Positions 1 through 9,121 of a DNA stretch of 64,000 nt are shown in pieces. The stretch's first letter is position 1; the number at the start of each line of letters is the position of its first letter. The notes beneath the pieces were generated by a model. It was not told the DNA's origin. It searched no databases and saw only the letters and a list, made by a program, of their open reading frames with translations. The position numbers and the translations under genes were made by a program. This stretch comes from CAIZGX01 sp964385405 (GTDB taxonomy: Bacteria; Bacteroidota; Bacteroidia; Flavobacteriales_D; Sanyastnellaceae): the NCBI GenBank assembly GCA_964385405.1, contig CAYLOT010000007.1:44425-108424 (forward strand), written 5' to 3'.

Positions 1-138
1 TGGAATAATTTCATTGTTCACGAAGTCGTCACACATTTTTTTCATCATGTGCTGTTCTTCATTCCATTCTTCGGGAATGAAAATTTCGGATGATGCAGAC
101 TTGCGAATTAAAAATTCTCCACCTGTTATTGGTTTCAT
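1..138 (-). CDS. Acyl-CoA dehydrogenase, N-terminal fragment (runs off the window)
   Basis: Only the first 46 codons are present, starting with ATG at 138 and continuing beyond base 1. The fragment opens with a GGEFLI motif and an IFIPEEWNEEQ stretch. These are typical of the N-terminus of the large Bacteroidota acyl-CoA dehydrogenases that follow fadA. The enzyme would carry out the first, FAD-dependent oxidation of acyl-CoA in beta-oxidation. It starts 14 bp after the thiolase stop on the same strand, so it is almost certainly the third gene of a fadN-fadA-fadE type operon. The catalytic residues lie outside the window, so the family call rests on the N-terminus and the context. Confidence 0.8.
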   Translation of the reverse strand, partial: MKPITGGEFLIRKSASSEIFIPEEWNEEQHMMKKMCDDFVNNEIIP

Positions 139-152
139 AATGTGTTGTTGTA

Positions 153-1328
153 TTAAAATCTTTCAAATACTCCGGCAGCGCCCTGACCTGTTCCTACGCA
201 CATGGTTACAACGCCATATTTTTCATTTCGTCTTTTTAAGTCGTTCAATAATTGAACAGTCAATTTTCCTCCTGTGCAACCAAGGGGATGACCTAATGCA
301 ATGGCGCCCCCGTTAATGTTGGTTCGAGAAGGGTCTAGTTCTAAGTGATTGATTACAGCAACGCTTTGTGAAGCAAAGGCTTCATTCAATTCGAATAAAT
401 GAATGTCGCTATGCTTTAGTCCAGCCGCTTGAAGTGCTTTTGGAACCGCGAAGATTGGACCTACACCCATAATTCTTGGAGCGAGCGCAGCAACGGAATA
501 ACTTTTCAATTGCGCAATGGGAGTTATGTTGTGTTTCTTCATGAAGTCCTCTGAGCACACCATTACGAAAGCCGCACCATCAGAGGTTTGAGAAGCATTT
601 CCTGCGGTTACAGTTCCATCGGATGCAAAGACAGGTTTCAATTTGGAAAGTGCTTCAACAGTTGTTCCTAACCGAGGACCCTCATCTGTTGTTACGGTTG
701 TTTTTCTCACTTGTCTTTTCTCTTTTTCATCGAGAAAAATTTCTTCCACTTCAATGGGTGCAATGCCATTTATGAAATATCCGTTTGCAATGGCTTCCAA
801 CGCTTTTCGGTGTGAATGAAAAGCAAATTCGTCTTGCTGCTCGCGCGAGACTTTGTATTCTTTGGCTACTGCTTCAGCGGTTAATCCCATTCCCCAATAC
901 CAATCGGGATGTTCTTTTGCAACTTTCGGATGCGGAACAATTCGCCATCCTCCGAAGGGAATGGGCGACATGGTTTCAACACCTCCTGCGATAATGCAAT
1001 CTGCCATGCCTGAATGAATTTTTGAGCATGCCAATGCAATGGTTTCAAGTCCGCTTGAACAATATCTGTTCACGGTCATGCCCGGAACTTTCTCGGTATT
1101 CAATCCCATCAACGAAATCATGCGGCCAATGTTAAGCCCTTGCTCGGCTTCAGGTGTGGCGTTTCCTACGATAACATCGTTAATTTCATCATTATCTATT
1201 TGCGGAAAGTCTTTCATTAAATGTTGAATGACTTGCGCTGCGAGCTCGTCTGCACGCATGGATTTGAACACACCTTTTTGTGCTTTTCCAACAGCAGATC
1301 TGTACCCTCCGACTATGTATGCGTTCAT
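153..1328 (-). CDS. fadA: Acetyl-CoA acyltransferase (3-ketoacyl-CoA thiolase)
   Basis: A 391-residue thiolase that cleaves 3-ketoacyl-CoA with CoA to release acetyl-CoA, the last step of beta-oxidation. The nucleophilic cysteine is Cys90 in NRYCSSG. The GHPLGCTG motif provides His347, and the C-terminal CVGTGQGAAG motif provides the second active-site cysteine near residue 377. The length is normal for the family and the ATG start is clear. It lies 4 bp downstream of the hydroxyacyl-CoA dehydrogenase/hydratase gene and 14 bp upstream of an acyl-CoA dehydrogenase. This is the same gene order as fadN-fadA-fadE in Bacillus. A biosynthetic acetyl-CoA acetyltransferase is the main alternative, but the operon context argues for degradation. 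Confidence 0.93.
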   Translation of the reverse strand: MNAYIVGGYRSAVGKAQKGVFKSMRADELAAQVIQHLMKDFPQIDNDEINDVIVGNATPEAEQGLNIGRMISLMGLNTEKVPGMTVNRYCSSGLETIALACSKIHSGMADCIIAGGVETMSPIPFGGWRIVPHPKVAKEHPDWYWGMGLTAEAVAKEYKVSREQQDEFAFHSHRKALEAIANGYFINGIAPIEVEEIFLDEKEKRQVRKTTVTTDEGPRLGTTVEALSKLKPVFASDGTVTAGNASQTSDGAAFVMVCSEDFMKKHNITPIAQLKSYSVAALAPRIMGVGPIFAVPKALQAAGLKHSDIHLFELNEAFASQSVAVINHLELDPSRTNINGGAIALGHPLGCTGGKLTVQLLNDLKRRNEKYGVVTMCVGTGQGAAGVFERF

Positions 1329-1332
1329 GACT

Positions 1333-3684
1333 TTAGTTTCTTAAAATTTTTCCAGACTTAATTAAACTCTGCATGCGTTCCAACGATTTGCGCTGCATGC
1401 ACAATTCGAGAAATGCTTTACGTTCTAAATCGAGTAAATATTGTTCACTCACTTTTGTAGGCGATGAAAGATCTCCGCCGCACATCACGTATCCCAATTT
1501 TTCGCTAATGAGTTGGTCGTGTTCCGAAATGTAATTTCCAGATTTCATGGATGAAGCTCCGGCGTAAACAATACCTAATCCTTCATTTCCTAAAACGGTA
1601 ATGTCCTTACGTTCTTGTGGCGCCGAGTATCCGGCATGATGAAGGTTTAAACAAACTTCTTTCGCTCGCATAAGTTGATGGGCACGGCTTACGCAAACCT
1701 CATCTTTCTCTCTGCTTAAGTAACCCAATTCAAATGCTTCCTCTGCAGAGGTTGCCACCTTCGCTTGGCCTACCGTTAAAAATCTATTTCGAAGAACATT
1801 CAAACGGATGTCGCCTTCTTTCATTTCGTCTGAAGCGCGAAGTGCAAATTCTTTTGTGCCTGCGCCACCCGGAATTACACCCACACCCATTTCAACCAAT
1901 CCCATGTAGGTTTCCGCATGCGCAACGGTTGCGTCTGCATGCATAGACATTTCACATGCGCCACCTAAGGTTAGTCCGTGTGGCGCAAGGACCACAGGAA
2001 TGTTGGAATAACGCAGTCGCATAACAGTCTTTTGGAAATAGCGAACTGCCATGTCCAGTTCTTCATATTCCTGCTCAACAGCAAACATGAATATCATTCC
2101 AACGTTTGCACCGGCAGAGAAGTTATCTCCTTGATTGTATACCACAAGTCCGTTGTATTTTTCTTCCGCAAGATCAATGGCCTTGTTTATTCCGGCAAGC
2201 ACTTCTCCGCCAAAGGTATTCATTTTGGTTTTCCAAGAGAGTGCTAAAATGCCATCACCAATATCACGTATCGTGCATGCACTATTGGTCCAAATAATTT
2301 CTTGGAACGAATCCAACGAACGTGCATGTTCGCTGCGTACAATAACACCGTATTTATTTTCTGTTGGAAGGAATTGCTCAGTGATTTCTGAATTTTTGTA
2401 GAAGGAAGTGAATCCAGATTTATTCATCTCATGAATCCACGGTGCTAATTCATACCCTTCTTCAACGAGGTTATTGTAACATGATTGAAAGCCAAGTGTA
2501 TCCCACAATTCGAATGGTCCTAATTCCCATCCGAATCCAGCTCGCAATGCAGCATCTACGTCTTTCAACTCATCTGCTATTTCATTCATTCTAAAGCTTA
2601 CATAGGCGAAGAGTGAATGAAACATTTTTTTGTAAAATTTCCCTGCCTTGTCGTTTGAATTGTAAAGGTGTTTCAACCTTGTAGGAAGATCATCGATGAG
2701 TTTAGCTGCTTCGTACGAAGCGAACTTGACTTTGTTTTGTTTGCGGTATTCGAGCGTGTTTAAATCGAGAACCAGTATTTCTTTCTCTTCATTTTCTCCT
2801 TTCGTTTTTTTATAGAATCCTTGCTTGGTTTTGTCTCCTAACCATTGATTGGTAATCATGGTTTGAATGAAATCGGGTAAAGCGAACAAGGCATGTTGTT
2901 CATCTGATTTCGCAACAGCGAAAAGTCCATTCGCAACGTGAACTAAAGTGTCTAATCCAACAACGTCGCAGGTACGAAAAGTTGCAGACTTCGGTCTGCC
3001 CATGATGGTTCCGCTAAGTTTATCAACTTCCTCAACAGTGAGGTCCAAATCCTTCATGCTGTGCAGCAAAGCTTGAATGCTGAATACTCCAATGCGGTTG
3101 GCAATGAAGGCAGGAGTGTCTTTGCACAGCACCACTTCTTTTCCGAGTTTAAGACTTCCGAATTCTTTCAAGAATGAAATGAGGTCGGGATTGGTTTCTT
3201 TGATCGGAATAATTTCCAACAAGCGCAAATAACGTGGTGGATTGAAGAAGTGGGTTCCAATAAAATTCTTCTTGAAATCTTCGCTTCTTCCTTCGGCAAT
3301 GAGATGAATGGGAATACCGCTGGTATTGGTTGAAACAATACTTCCTGGCTTTCTGAATTGTTCTACCTTTTCGAAGAGCGTTTGTTTGGGTTCGAGCTTT
3401 TCAATGATGACTTCCATTACCCAATCGCAATTTGCAATGTCTTTCAGGTTGTCATCAAAATTTCCTGTGGTAATGCGCGAAGCGAATTTTTTTGAATAGA
3501 TAGGCGACGGCGAAGATTGCAATGCATTTTTCAGCGATTCATTTACAATCTTGTTTTTGTCTTGTTGGTCTTCAGCAGCGCGGTCTAAGAGGAGCACGGG
3601 TATTCCGCATTGTGCGAAGTGACAAGCAATGCGCGATCCCATGATTCCGGAACCTAAAACGGCAATTCTCTTTATCGTTTTCAT
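1333..3684 (-). CDS. fadN: 3-hydroxyacyl-CoA dehydrogenase / enoyl-CoA hydratase fusion (FadN type)
   Basis: A 783-residue bifunctional beta-oxidation enzyme. The N-terminus is the NAD-binding 3-hydroxyacyl-CoA dehydrogenase fold (VLGSGIMGSRIA near residue 10, then HFFNPPRYLRLLEI). A second dehydrogenase-type helical domain follows (GFGWELGPFELWD near 380). The C-terminal third is a crotonase-type hydratase (NFSAGANVG, and GGACEMSMHADATVAHAET with a following GVGVIPGGAGT). This domain order, dehydrogenase first and hydratase last, is that of FadN/FadB2-like proteins. It is the reverse of E. coli FadB. The gene lies about 50 bp downstream of the biotin ligase gene and 4 bp upstream of fadA, so it probably heads or follows in one minus-strand transcript. 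Confidence 0.92.
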   Translation of the reverse strand: MKTIKRIAVLGSGIMGSRIACHFAQCGIPVLLLDRAAEDQQDKNKIVNESLKNALQSSPSPIYSKKFASRITTGNFDDNLKDIANCDWVMEVIIEKLEPKQTLFEKVEQFRKPGSIVSTNTSGIPIHLIAEGRSEDFKKNFIGTHFFNPPRYLRLLEIIPIKETNPDLISFLKEFGSLKLGKEVVLCKDTPAFIANRIGVFSIQALLHSMKDLDLTVEEVDKLSGTIMGRPKSATFRTCDVVGLDTLVHVANGLFAVAKSDEQHALFALPDFIQTMITNQWLGDKTKQGFYKKTKGENEEKEILVLDLNTLEYRKQNKVKFASYEAAKLIDDLPTRLKHLYNSNDKAGKFYKKMFHSLFAYVSFRMNEIADELKDVDAALRAGFGWELGPFELWDTLGFQSCYNNLVEEGYELAPWIHEMNKSGFTSFYKNSEITEQFLPTENKYGVIVRSEHARSLDSFQEIIWTNSACTIRDIGDGILALSWKTKMNTFGGEVLAGINKAIDLAEEKYNGLVVYNQGDNFSAGANVGMIFMFAVEQEYEELDMAVRYFQKTVMRLRYSNIPVVLAPHGLTLGGACEMSMHADATVAHAETYMGLVEMGVGVIPGGAGTKEFALRASDEMKEGDIRLNVLRNRFLTVGQAKVATSAEEAFELGYLSREKDEVCVSRAHQLMRAKEVCLNLHHAGYSAPQERKDITVLGNEGLGIVYAGASSMKSGNYISEHDQLISEKLGYVMCGGDLSSPTKVSEQYLLDLERKAFLELCMQRKSLERMQSLIKSGKILRN

Positions 3685-3733
3685 GTAAATGGATTATCAG
3701 AATGAAGGTAAGCTTTCTTTCCTTCAACTTGAA

Positions 3734-4465
3734 TTATATGAATGTGATTTCTTTCATGTAGAAACCTAACAAAGATTGCTCTTCTGTTTGAATGATCAAT
3801 TGTCCATCGGCTTCCACTCGAATAATTTTCCCTTTGAATGTTGAATCGTCTTTTGGGATTCGGTATTCTTTCCATTCTTCTTTTTGAAAAAGAAGGCTGT
3901 GGTATTGATGGTCTAATTCCGTCCAGTTATTTCCTTCCAACAGGAAATAATCGGTATCCATTTGCTTGCGGAGGGCCTGAAGAAAATCGTGAATTGAAGG
4001 CACTTCATGCGAATGCTCCGAGAAGTTTGTGGCGTTTTCGATTGGACTTGCTGAAAGATTGAGGCCTATACCTATAAGTGAATGGTGGAGCTTTTGATCG
4101 TTCCAAGAATTTTCAATAAGAATTCCTCCGATTTTTTTTCCTTCAACAAAAATATCGTTGGGCCATTTGATGGAAACGTGCTGAATATTTTGTTGAATGA
4201 GCGTTTTTGCCACTTGAAGTGCCGACCATTTGCTAAAAAAAAAGATATCTTCCGGATTCAATTGAACTTTAATAATCAGTGTTCCGAGGAACGAACTTCC
4301 TGTTTCTGCAAACCATTTGTTGTCGCGCTGTCCTCTTCCTTCCGATTGAAAATCGGCAGTTATGGCAGTGCCCGATATGGTTTCTGGCAGTTTTGCAATT
4401 GTGGATGCATAGTTGTTTGTGCTGTCGAGCTGTTCGAAATGGAAATGTGGAGAATGCTCTAACAT
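3734..4465 (-). CDS. birA: Biotin--[acetyl-CoA-carboxylase] ligase
   Basis: A 243-residue biotin protein ligase that activates biotin as biotinyl-AMP and attaches it to the carrier domain of biotin-dependent carboxylases. The biotin-binding loop is visible as GRGQRDNKWFA, followed by the ligase core motif KWPNDIF and KIGGILIE. I chose the ATG at 4465 (MLEHSPHFHFEQLDSTN) because catalytic-core homology begins there. An upstream in-frame extension would run into the divergent promoter region of rsfS. There is no N-terminal helix-turn-helix, so this is a monofunctional ligase and not an E. coli-type BirA repressor. The STNNYA segment is the usual substrate-contact start of the fold. Confidence 0.92.
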   Translation of the reverse strand: MLEHSPHFHFEQLDSTNNYASTIAKLPETISGTAITADFQSEGRGQRDNKWFAETGSSFLGTLIIKVQLNPEDIFFFSKWSALQVAKTLIQQNIQHVSIKWPNDIFVEGKKIGGILIENSWNDQKLHHSLIGIGLNLSASPIENATNFSEHSHEVPSIHDFLQALRKQMDTDYFLLEGNNWTELDHQYHSLLFQKEEWKEYRIPKDDSTFKGKIIRVEADGQLIIQTEEQSLLGFYMKEITFI

Positions 4466-4521
4466 AGACTTTTTCAATGCAGAAAACTTAAAGATTACAA
4501 CGAAATTACGCCGTAGCGGAA

Positions 4522-4529
4522 TACCTTTG
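4522..4529 (+). promoter_or_regulatory. Candidate -7 box for the rsfS-ftsH-cdsA-psd operon
   Basis: TACCTTTG matches the Bacteroidota TAnnTTTG -7 element and lies 17 bp before the rsfS ATG. GTAGC (4513-4517) and GCTAC (from 4529) form an inverted repeat that encloses it. I see no clear -33 TTG at the usual spacing. Confidence 0.45.
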
Positions 4530-4546
4530 CTACAGAAGAATAAAAA

Positions 4547-5035
4547 ATGAAGAAAAAAGCCAAGAGCCAAAGTAACGAGGATGCATTGCTCCTCTCGATT
4601 ATTGAAGGAATTGAAGAAGTAAAGGGACACGATATTAAAATTCTAGATTTACGGAATATTGAATCGGCAATTGCTGATTATTTCGTTGTATGCACGGGAA
4701 CAAGCACTACTCAGGTGGAGGCGATTGCGCGCAGTACAGAAAATTTCACGCGTAAAGAGTTGGATGAAAAACCGAGAAGAGTTGAAGGTTTGCGCAATGC
4801 ACAATGGGTGTTGATGGATTATTTTTCTATCATTGTTCATGTATTTTACGAGCCCATGCGTGAGCATTATGACATAGAGGGGTTGTGGGCCGACGCTGGT
4901 GAACTTGCGCTTCCAAAGAAAGAAAAGGCGCCAGTAAAAACGAAAGAGGTAAAAACAAAGACGGCTACAAAAACAAAAGCTGCAGCAAAGCCGAAAGCAG
5001 TAACTACAAAAAAAGCAAAGTCAAAAGATGAGTGA
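4547..5035 (+). CDS. rsfS: Ribosomal silencing factor RsfS with a lysine-rich tail
   Basis: A 162-residue RsfS/YbeB (Iojap) protein. The family binds ribosomal protein L14 and blocks joining of the 30S and 50S subunits when nutrients are short. The core, about residues 10-122, carries DLRNIESAIADYFVVCTG and DYFSIIVHVFYEPMREHYDIEGLW, which are diagnostic. After residue ~125 there is an unusual Lys/Ala/Thr-rich tail of nearly 40 residues ending KKAKSKDE, which is probably disordered and could contact RNA. The gene is the first of a plus-strand operon and overlaps ftsH by 8 bp. A -7 box lies 17 bp upstream of the ATG. Confidence 0.93.
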   Translation: MKKKAKSQSNEDALLLSIIEGIEEVKGHDIKILDLRNIESAIADYFVVCTGTSTTQVEAIARSTENFTRKELDEKPRRVEGLRNAQWVLMDYFSIIVHVFYEPMREHYDIEGLWADAGELALPKKEKAPVKTKEVKTKTATKTKAAAKPKAVTTKKAKSKDE

Positions 5036-7109
5036 TCAGAATAATAAAAAGCCAGCCGGTTCAAATAATCCGATGAAGGGAGGTTTCAGTTTTTACTGGA
5101 TTTACGCGATTATAGCTGTTGTATTGATTGGCCTAATGATTTTTAACGGAAGTTCCGATGGAACTGAAGCTAATTATGCTCAGGTTAAATCATGGGCAGA
5201 GAGTAATTACATTGCCCGAATAGAGTACAACGGTTCTACAGGAAAAGTCTACTTGGATTCGCTTGGAAAAGCTAATTTGAAAGGTCAGTATCCTGAGCAA
5301 CGTGGAATGATGGGTACACGCCAGGGAAGCGATTTTTGGTTCAACATTCCGCCGAGTGAGCATTTTATAGATGAGCTGCACGAATTGGGTCCTGTTCACA
5401 ATTTCGAAGTGAAATTTCAGCCACCGAATGAAACTGCGCAGAGTTTGTTGTGGTGGTTAATTGCCTTAGGAGTTATGATTGCTGCGTGGACATTCATTAT
5501 GCGTCGCATGGGCGGAGGTGCCGGTGGCGGCGGTGGTCAGATTTTCAATATTGGAAAAAGTAAAGCTCAGTTATTTGAAAAAGGGAAGGGAACGAATGTG
5601 ACTTTCGCTGATGTAGCAGGTTTGGAAGGAGCTAAAGAGGAGGTTGAAGAAATTGTTGATTTCTTGAAGCATCCGAAAAAATATACCGAGTTGGGAGCAA
5701 AGATTCCGAAAGGAGCGTTGCTTGTCGGTCCTCCGGGAACCGGAAAGACTTTGTTGGCGAAGGCTGTTGCCGGAGAAGCGCAAGTTCCATTCTTCTCTTT
5801 GTCTGGTTCAGATTTCGTTGAGATGTTTGTGGGTGTTGGTGCGAGTCGTGTGCGGGATTTGTTCCGTCAGGCTAAAGAGAAAGCCCCTGCGATTATCTTC
5901 ATTGACGAGATTGACGCCATTGGACGAGCCAGAAGTAAAAACGTAAATTTCGGAAGCAACGATGAGCGTGAGAATACGTTGAATCAGTTGTTAACTGAAA
6001 TGGATGGTTTCGGTACGAACTCAGGAATTATTATTCTTGCGGCAACGAATCGTGCAGATATTCTAGACAAGGCATTGATGAGAGCAGGTCGTTTCGATCG
6101 TCAGATATACGTAGACATGCCTGACATGAAGGAGCGTGTTCAAATTTTCAATGTTCACTTGAAAAATGTGAAGACAGATCCAACTGTTGACGTGGATTTC
6201 TTAGCTCGACAAACCCCTGGTTTCTCAGGAGCTGACATTGCGAATATCTGCAACGAAGCAGCACTTATTGCAGCTCGTCATGGAGCGGCAACCGTAGTTC
6301 AGAAAGATTTCTTATCTGCTGTAGACCGAATTATTGGTGGACTTGAAAAGAAGAACAAGATTATTACTCCGAATGAAAAGCGCGCCATCGCATTCCATGA
6401 AGCGGGTCACGCAGTTACATCTTGGCTATTGGAGTTTGCTTCACCCTTAGTGAAGGTGACCATTGTACCTAGAGGAAGATCATTAGGAGCCGCCTGGTAT
6501 TTACCGGAAGAGAGACAAATCACGACAACGGATCAGATTCTAGATGAAATGTGCGCAACCCTTGGTGGACGTGCAGCGGAGCAAGTCATCTTTGGAAAAA
6601 TCTCTACAGGAGCTCTTTCCGATTTGGAGAAAGTAACGAAGCAGGCGTATGCTATGGTTGGGATTTACGGATTGAATGATCGCATTGGGAATTTGAGTTA
6701 TTACGATTCTTCAGGAGATAATCAATTCACCAAGCCTTATAGCGATGAGACTGCTCGCACCATGGATGAGGAGGTAAGTAAGTTGGTTGAAGCAGCCTAT
6801 CAAAGAGCACTGCACATATTAACAGAGAACAGAGAAAAGTTAGAAGAGTTGGCACAATTACTTTTAGATAAGGAAGTGATTTTCAAAGAAGATTTGGAAA
6901 GAGTCTTAGGTGCTAGACCTTATGTAGATCGCCAAACTCAGATTGATTTAGCAGAAAGTGAGGAGCAGACAGCAAAAGCAGCTATCTCTGAGAGTGCGAA
7001 TGTTGAAGTAGCGGAGTCTAATGCGGATTCTGAGAATGCCGGAATGAATGAGAGCAATTCGAGTACAGAATCGGAGGAATCTTCAACTGAAATGAATCAA
7101 AGTGAGTAG
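5028..7109 (+). CDS. ftsH: ATP-dependent zinc metalloprotease FtsH
   Basis: A 693-residue membrane-anchored AAA+ protease that degrades misassembled membrane proteins and regulatory substrates. There is a transmembrane segment near residues 22-39, then a periplasmic domain, then a second membrane segment near 137-155. Next comes a Gly-rich linker, the Walker A GPPGTGKT at 234-241 and a Walker B IIFIDEID. The zinc site HEAGH is at 457-461. The C-terminus carries a Ser/Glu-rich acidic extension of about 45 residues that is not part of the protease fold. The start overlaps rsfS by 8 bp and the stop overlaps the cdsA start, so expression is translationally coupled. Proximity to lipid synthesis genes is common in this phylum. 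Confidence 0.97.
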   Translation: MSDQNNKKPAGSNNPMKGGFSFYWIYAIIAVVLIGLMIFNGSSDGTEANYAQVKSWAESNYIARIEYNGSTGKVYLDSLGKANLKGQYPEQRGMMGTRQGSDFWFNIPPSEHFIDELHELGPVHNFEVKFQPPNETAQSLLWWLIALGVMIAAWTFIMRRMGGGAGGGGGQIFNIGKSKAQLFEKGKGTNVTFADVAGLEGAKEEVEEIVDFLKHPKKYTELGAKIPKGALLVGPPGTGKTLLAKAVAGEAQVPFFSLSGSDFVEMFVGVGASRVRDLFRQAKEKAPAIIFIDEIDAIGRARSKNVNFGSNDERENTLNQLLTEMDGFGTNSGIIILAATNRADILDKALMRAGRFDRQIYVDMPDMKERVQIFNVHLKNVKTDPTVDVDFLARQTPGFSGADIANICNEAALIAARHGAATVVQKDFLSAVDRIIGGLEKKNKIITPNEKRAIAFHEAGHAVTSWLLEFASPLVKVTIVPRGRSLGAAWYLPEERQITTTDQILDEMCATLGGRAAEQVIFGKISTGALSDLEKVTKQAYAMVGIYGLNDRIGNLSYYDSSGDNQFTKPYSDETARTMDEEVSKLVEAAYQRALHILTENREKLEELAQLLLDKEVIFKEDLERVLGARPYVDRQTQIDLAESEEQTAKAAISESANVEVAESNADSENAGMNESNSSTESEESSTEMNQSE

Positions 7110-7918
7110 TGAATAATTTATTGTTACGGTCTTTAGTTGGGCTGATATTTAGTTCAGTTGTGGTGGGCTCTGCATTCGCAGGGCTTTTGCCATTTACCTT
7201 GTTATTTGGATTTTTCGCCGCAAAAGGATTTCAGGAATTTGTTCGTTTGGTAAATCCGCAGATGAAGCGATTCCAAAGAAGAGTTGGTTTGGCTTTGGCA
7301 ATACTGCTTTATCTAACTGCTGCATCAACCATGGTTTATGGTACAGATTGGCGTTGGATGCTAGTTGTTCCTGTTCTTTGGTTATTGTTTTTATCGGTTG
7401 AAATGATGAAGGTGAGTACATCTTTCATTATCGATACTTCTACTATTTTGATGGGATTTATTTATACCATTGTTCCTTTTGCTTTGTTGGTTTTTTTGGG
7501 GAAAGTAAATGGAGAGTTTGATGCACGATTGCCCTTTGGTTTTTTTCTCATTCTTTGGGCTAACGATACGGGCGCTTACATGGTGGGTAAATTTTTCGGA
7601 ATGCATAAATTACTAGAGGCTGTATCGCCAAAGAAAACATGGGAAGGATTGTTTGGAGGTATGTTAAGTGCAATTCTCTCGGGCTATTTCCTTTTTTCGC
7701 TTATGCCCAATTCATTTACTCAAGTGGAATGGATAGCTATAGCTTCTATCGTTGCTGTTTTTGCTAATGTTGGTGATTTAATTGAATCGCAAATAAAGCG
7801 GATAAAGGGAGTGAAGGATTCAGGGAAATTGTTGCCAGGACACGGAGGCGTATTGGATAGATTCGACGGATTACTCATAGCTTTGCCGTTGGTTATTATT
7901 TATTTGATTTTGTTTTAA
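7109..7918 (+). CDS. cdsA: Phosphatidate cytidylyltransferase
   Basis: A 269-residue integral membrane enzyme that makes CDP-diacylglycerol from phosphatidic acid and CTP, the branch point of phospholipid synthesis. The CDP-DAG synthase signature is clear near the C-terminus: IKRIKGVKDSGKLLPGHGG followed by LDRFDG. About seven hydrophobic segments precede it. The start codon is GTG at 7109, sharing its first G with the ftsH TAG stop, so translation is coupled. It is followed after 1 bp by phosphatidylserine decarboxylase, which acts later in the same pathway. Confidence 0.95.
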   Translation: MNNLLLRSLVGLIFSSVVVGSAFAGLLPFTLLFGFFAAKGFQEFVRLVNPQMKRFQRRVGLALAILLYLTAASTMVYGTDWRWMLVVPVLWLLFLSVEMMKVSTSFIIDTSTILMGFIYTIVPFALLVFLGKVNGEFDARLPFGFFLILWANDTGAYMVGKFFGMHKLLEAVSPKKTWEGLFGGMLSAILSGYFLFSLMPNSFTQVEWIAIASIVAVFANVGDLIESQIKRIKGVKDSGKLLPGHGGVLDRFDGLLIALPLVIIYLILF

Positions 7919-7919
7919 T

Positions 7920-8576
7920 ATGACGATACATAAGGAAGGATTTAAAATTTTAGGTGGGACATTATTGATTTCGACCGTACTTGTTGGTGGAGCTTTTCTG
8001 CTGTTCAGTTCATCATTGGTTTGGATATTAACTGCGGTTGCTTGCGGCATTGTTTTCTTGCTGTTTCTTCAATTTTTCCGTTTGCCTTTTCGTAAGAATA
8101 GAGCAAGTGAAAATGAATTAGTAGCACCATGTGATGGGCGGGTTGTGGTAATTGAAGAGGTTGAAGAACCTGAGTATTTCAAAGGTAAGCGCATTCAAGT
8201 TTCGATATTTATGTCGCCACTAAACGTACATGCCAACTGGACACCGTGCTCAGGGATAGTAAAATACTTCAAGTACCATCCAGGTTTGTTTTTGGTAGCT
8301 TGGCATCCGAAGAGCAGCACAGAGAATGAGCGTACCACTGTTGTGGTTGAGCATGCTCCTGGAAAAGATGTTCTTCTTCGTCAGGTAGCAGGAGCTGTAG
8401 CTCGACGAATTGTTTGGTATGTGAATGAAGGTGATAAGTTGAATACAGATGAGCAATTCGGATTTATCAAATTTGGAAGTCGCGTCGATTTGTATTTCCC
8501 ATTGGGAACTGAAATTGTAGCAAATATCAAAGACGTGACGAAAGGCAACGAAACAGTGATAGCTCGCTGGAAATAA
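7920..8576 (+). CDS. psd: Phosphatidylserine decarboxylase family protein
   Basis: A 218-residue short-form phosphatidylserine decarboxylase proenzyme, which forms phosphatidylethanolamine from phosphatidylserine. Two hydrophobic segments lie at the N-terminus (about residues 12-58). The conserved FMSPLNVHANW segment follows. The self-cleavage site is Gly186-Ser187 in KFGSRVDLYFP. Family members cleave here to create the pyruvoyl cofactor, so the protein should be found as two chains. It lies 1 bp after cdsA and is the last gene of the operon; a strong hairpin terminator follows. The phosphatidylserine synthase that would complete the pathway is not in this window. Confidence 0.93.
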   Translation: MTIHKEGFKILGGTLLISTVLVGGAFLLFSSSLVWILTAVACGIVFLLFLQFFRLPFRKNRASENELVAPCDGRVVVIEEVEEPEYFKGKRIQVSIFMSPLNVHANWTPCSGIVKYFKYHPGLFLVAWHPKSSTENERTTVVVEHAPGKDVLLRQVAGAVARRIVWYVNEGDKLNTDEQFGFIKFGSRVDLYFPLGTEIVANIKDVTKGNETVIARWK

Positions 8577-8591
8577 TTGGAATGTTAGAAT

Positions 8592-8625
8592 AAAAAAAAG
8601 GTCTGAATGTTCAGACCTTTTTTTT
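8592..8625. terminator. Bidirectional intrinsic terminator between psd and the DUF1573 genes
   Basis: A perfect inverted repeat: eight A, then GGTCTGAA, a two-base centre, TTCAGACC and eight T. The A and T runs make it work in both directions, ending psd on the plus strand and the DUF1573 pair on the minus strand. Confidence 0.9.
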
Positions 8626-8640
8626 GTTGATTATTTTTTT

Positions 8641-9102
8641 TTAGTTGTTCGGAGCACCGCCTTGTTCTTTCACTGGAGCACCACCTGGTGTACCTGGAGC
8701 GGGAGCGTTTGGATCTGGCTCAACGTTTCCTTTAATACGTACAACTTTAACTGGTTCGTTAACCGCATTCGAGTTAATGGTAACTGATTTGTTGATAGGA
8801 CCAGGACGTTTCGTGTCGTATTTTACTTGAATAATTGAAGATCCACCGGGTAAAATTGGAGTGGTGTCGCAAGTTGGAACTGTACATCCGCAAGATCCTT
8901 TGCACTTACTTAAAGTCAATGGCTCTGTTCCAGAGTTGGTTACTTTAAACTCACATGCACCATTACCGCCAAAAGCTACGGTTCCATAATCGTGAACTTC
9001 TTTGTCAACGGTAATAGCTGGTCCAGTTACTAATTGCGTTTGAGCGTTCGCAGCGATTCCAAATCCGATTGCAATTGCAAGAGAGAAAATTACTTTTTTC
9101 AT
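8641..9102 (-). CDS. DUF1573 secreted protein
   Basis: A 153-residue exported protein with a typical signal peptide ending in ANAQ near residue 21. The mature part is a DUF1573 immunoglobulin-like domain, recognisable from the HDYGTVAFGG and CEFKVTNSGTEPL motifs and the cysteine-rich SKCKGSCGCTVP loop. A Pro/Gly/Ala-rich tail of about 30 residues follows. DUF1573 proteins are abundant in Bacteroidota; their biochemical role is not established. It is the second gene of a tandem pair, 19 bp after its paralogue, and ends just before a bidirectional terminator. Confidence 0.9.
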   Translation of the reverse strand: MKKVIFSLAIAIGFGIAANAQTQLVTGPAITVDKEVHDYGTVAFGGNGACEFKVTNSGTEPLTLSKCKGSCGCTVPTCDTTPILPGGSSIIQVKYDTKRPGPINKSVTINSNAVNEPVKVVRIKGNVEPDPNAPAPGTPGGAPVKEQGGAPNN

Positions 9103-9121
9103 GTTTTCGTATTATTAAAGA

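Noticed and set aside
14..316. Plus-strand 100-codon frame at the window start
   Set aside because: Antisense to the acyl-CoA dehydrogenase and thiolase genes, with no supporting feature.
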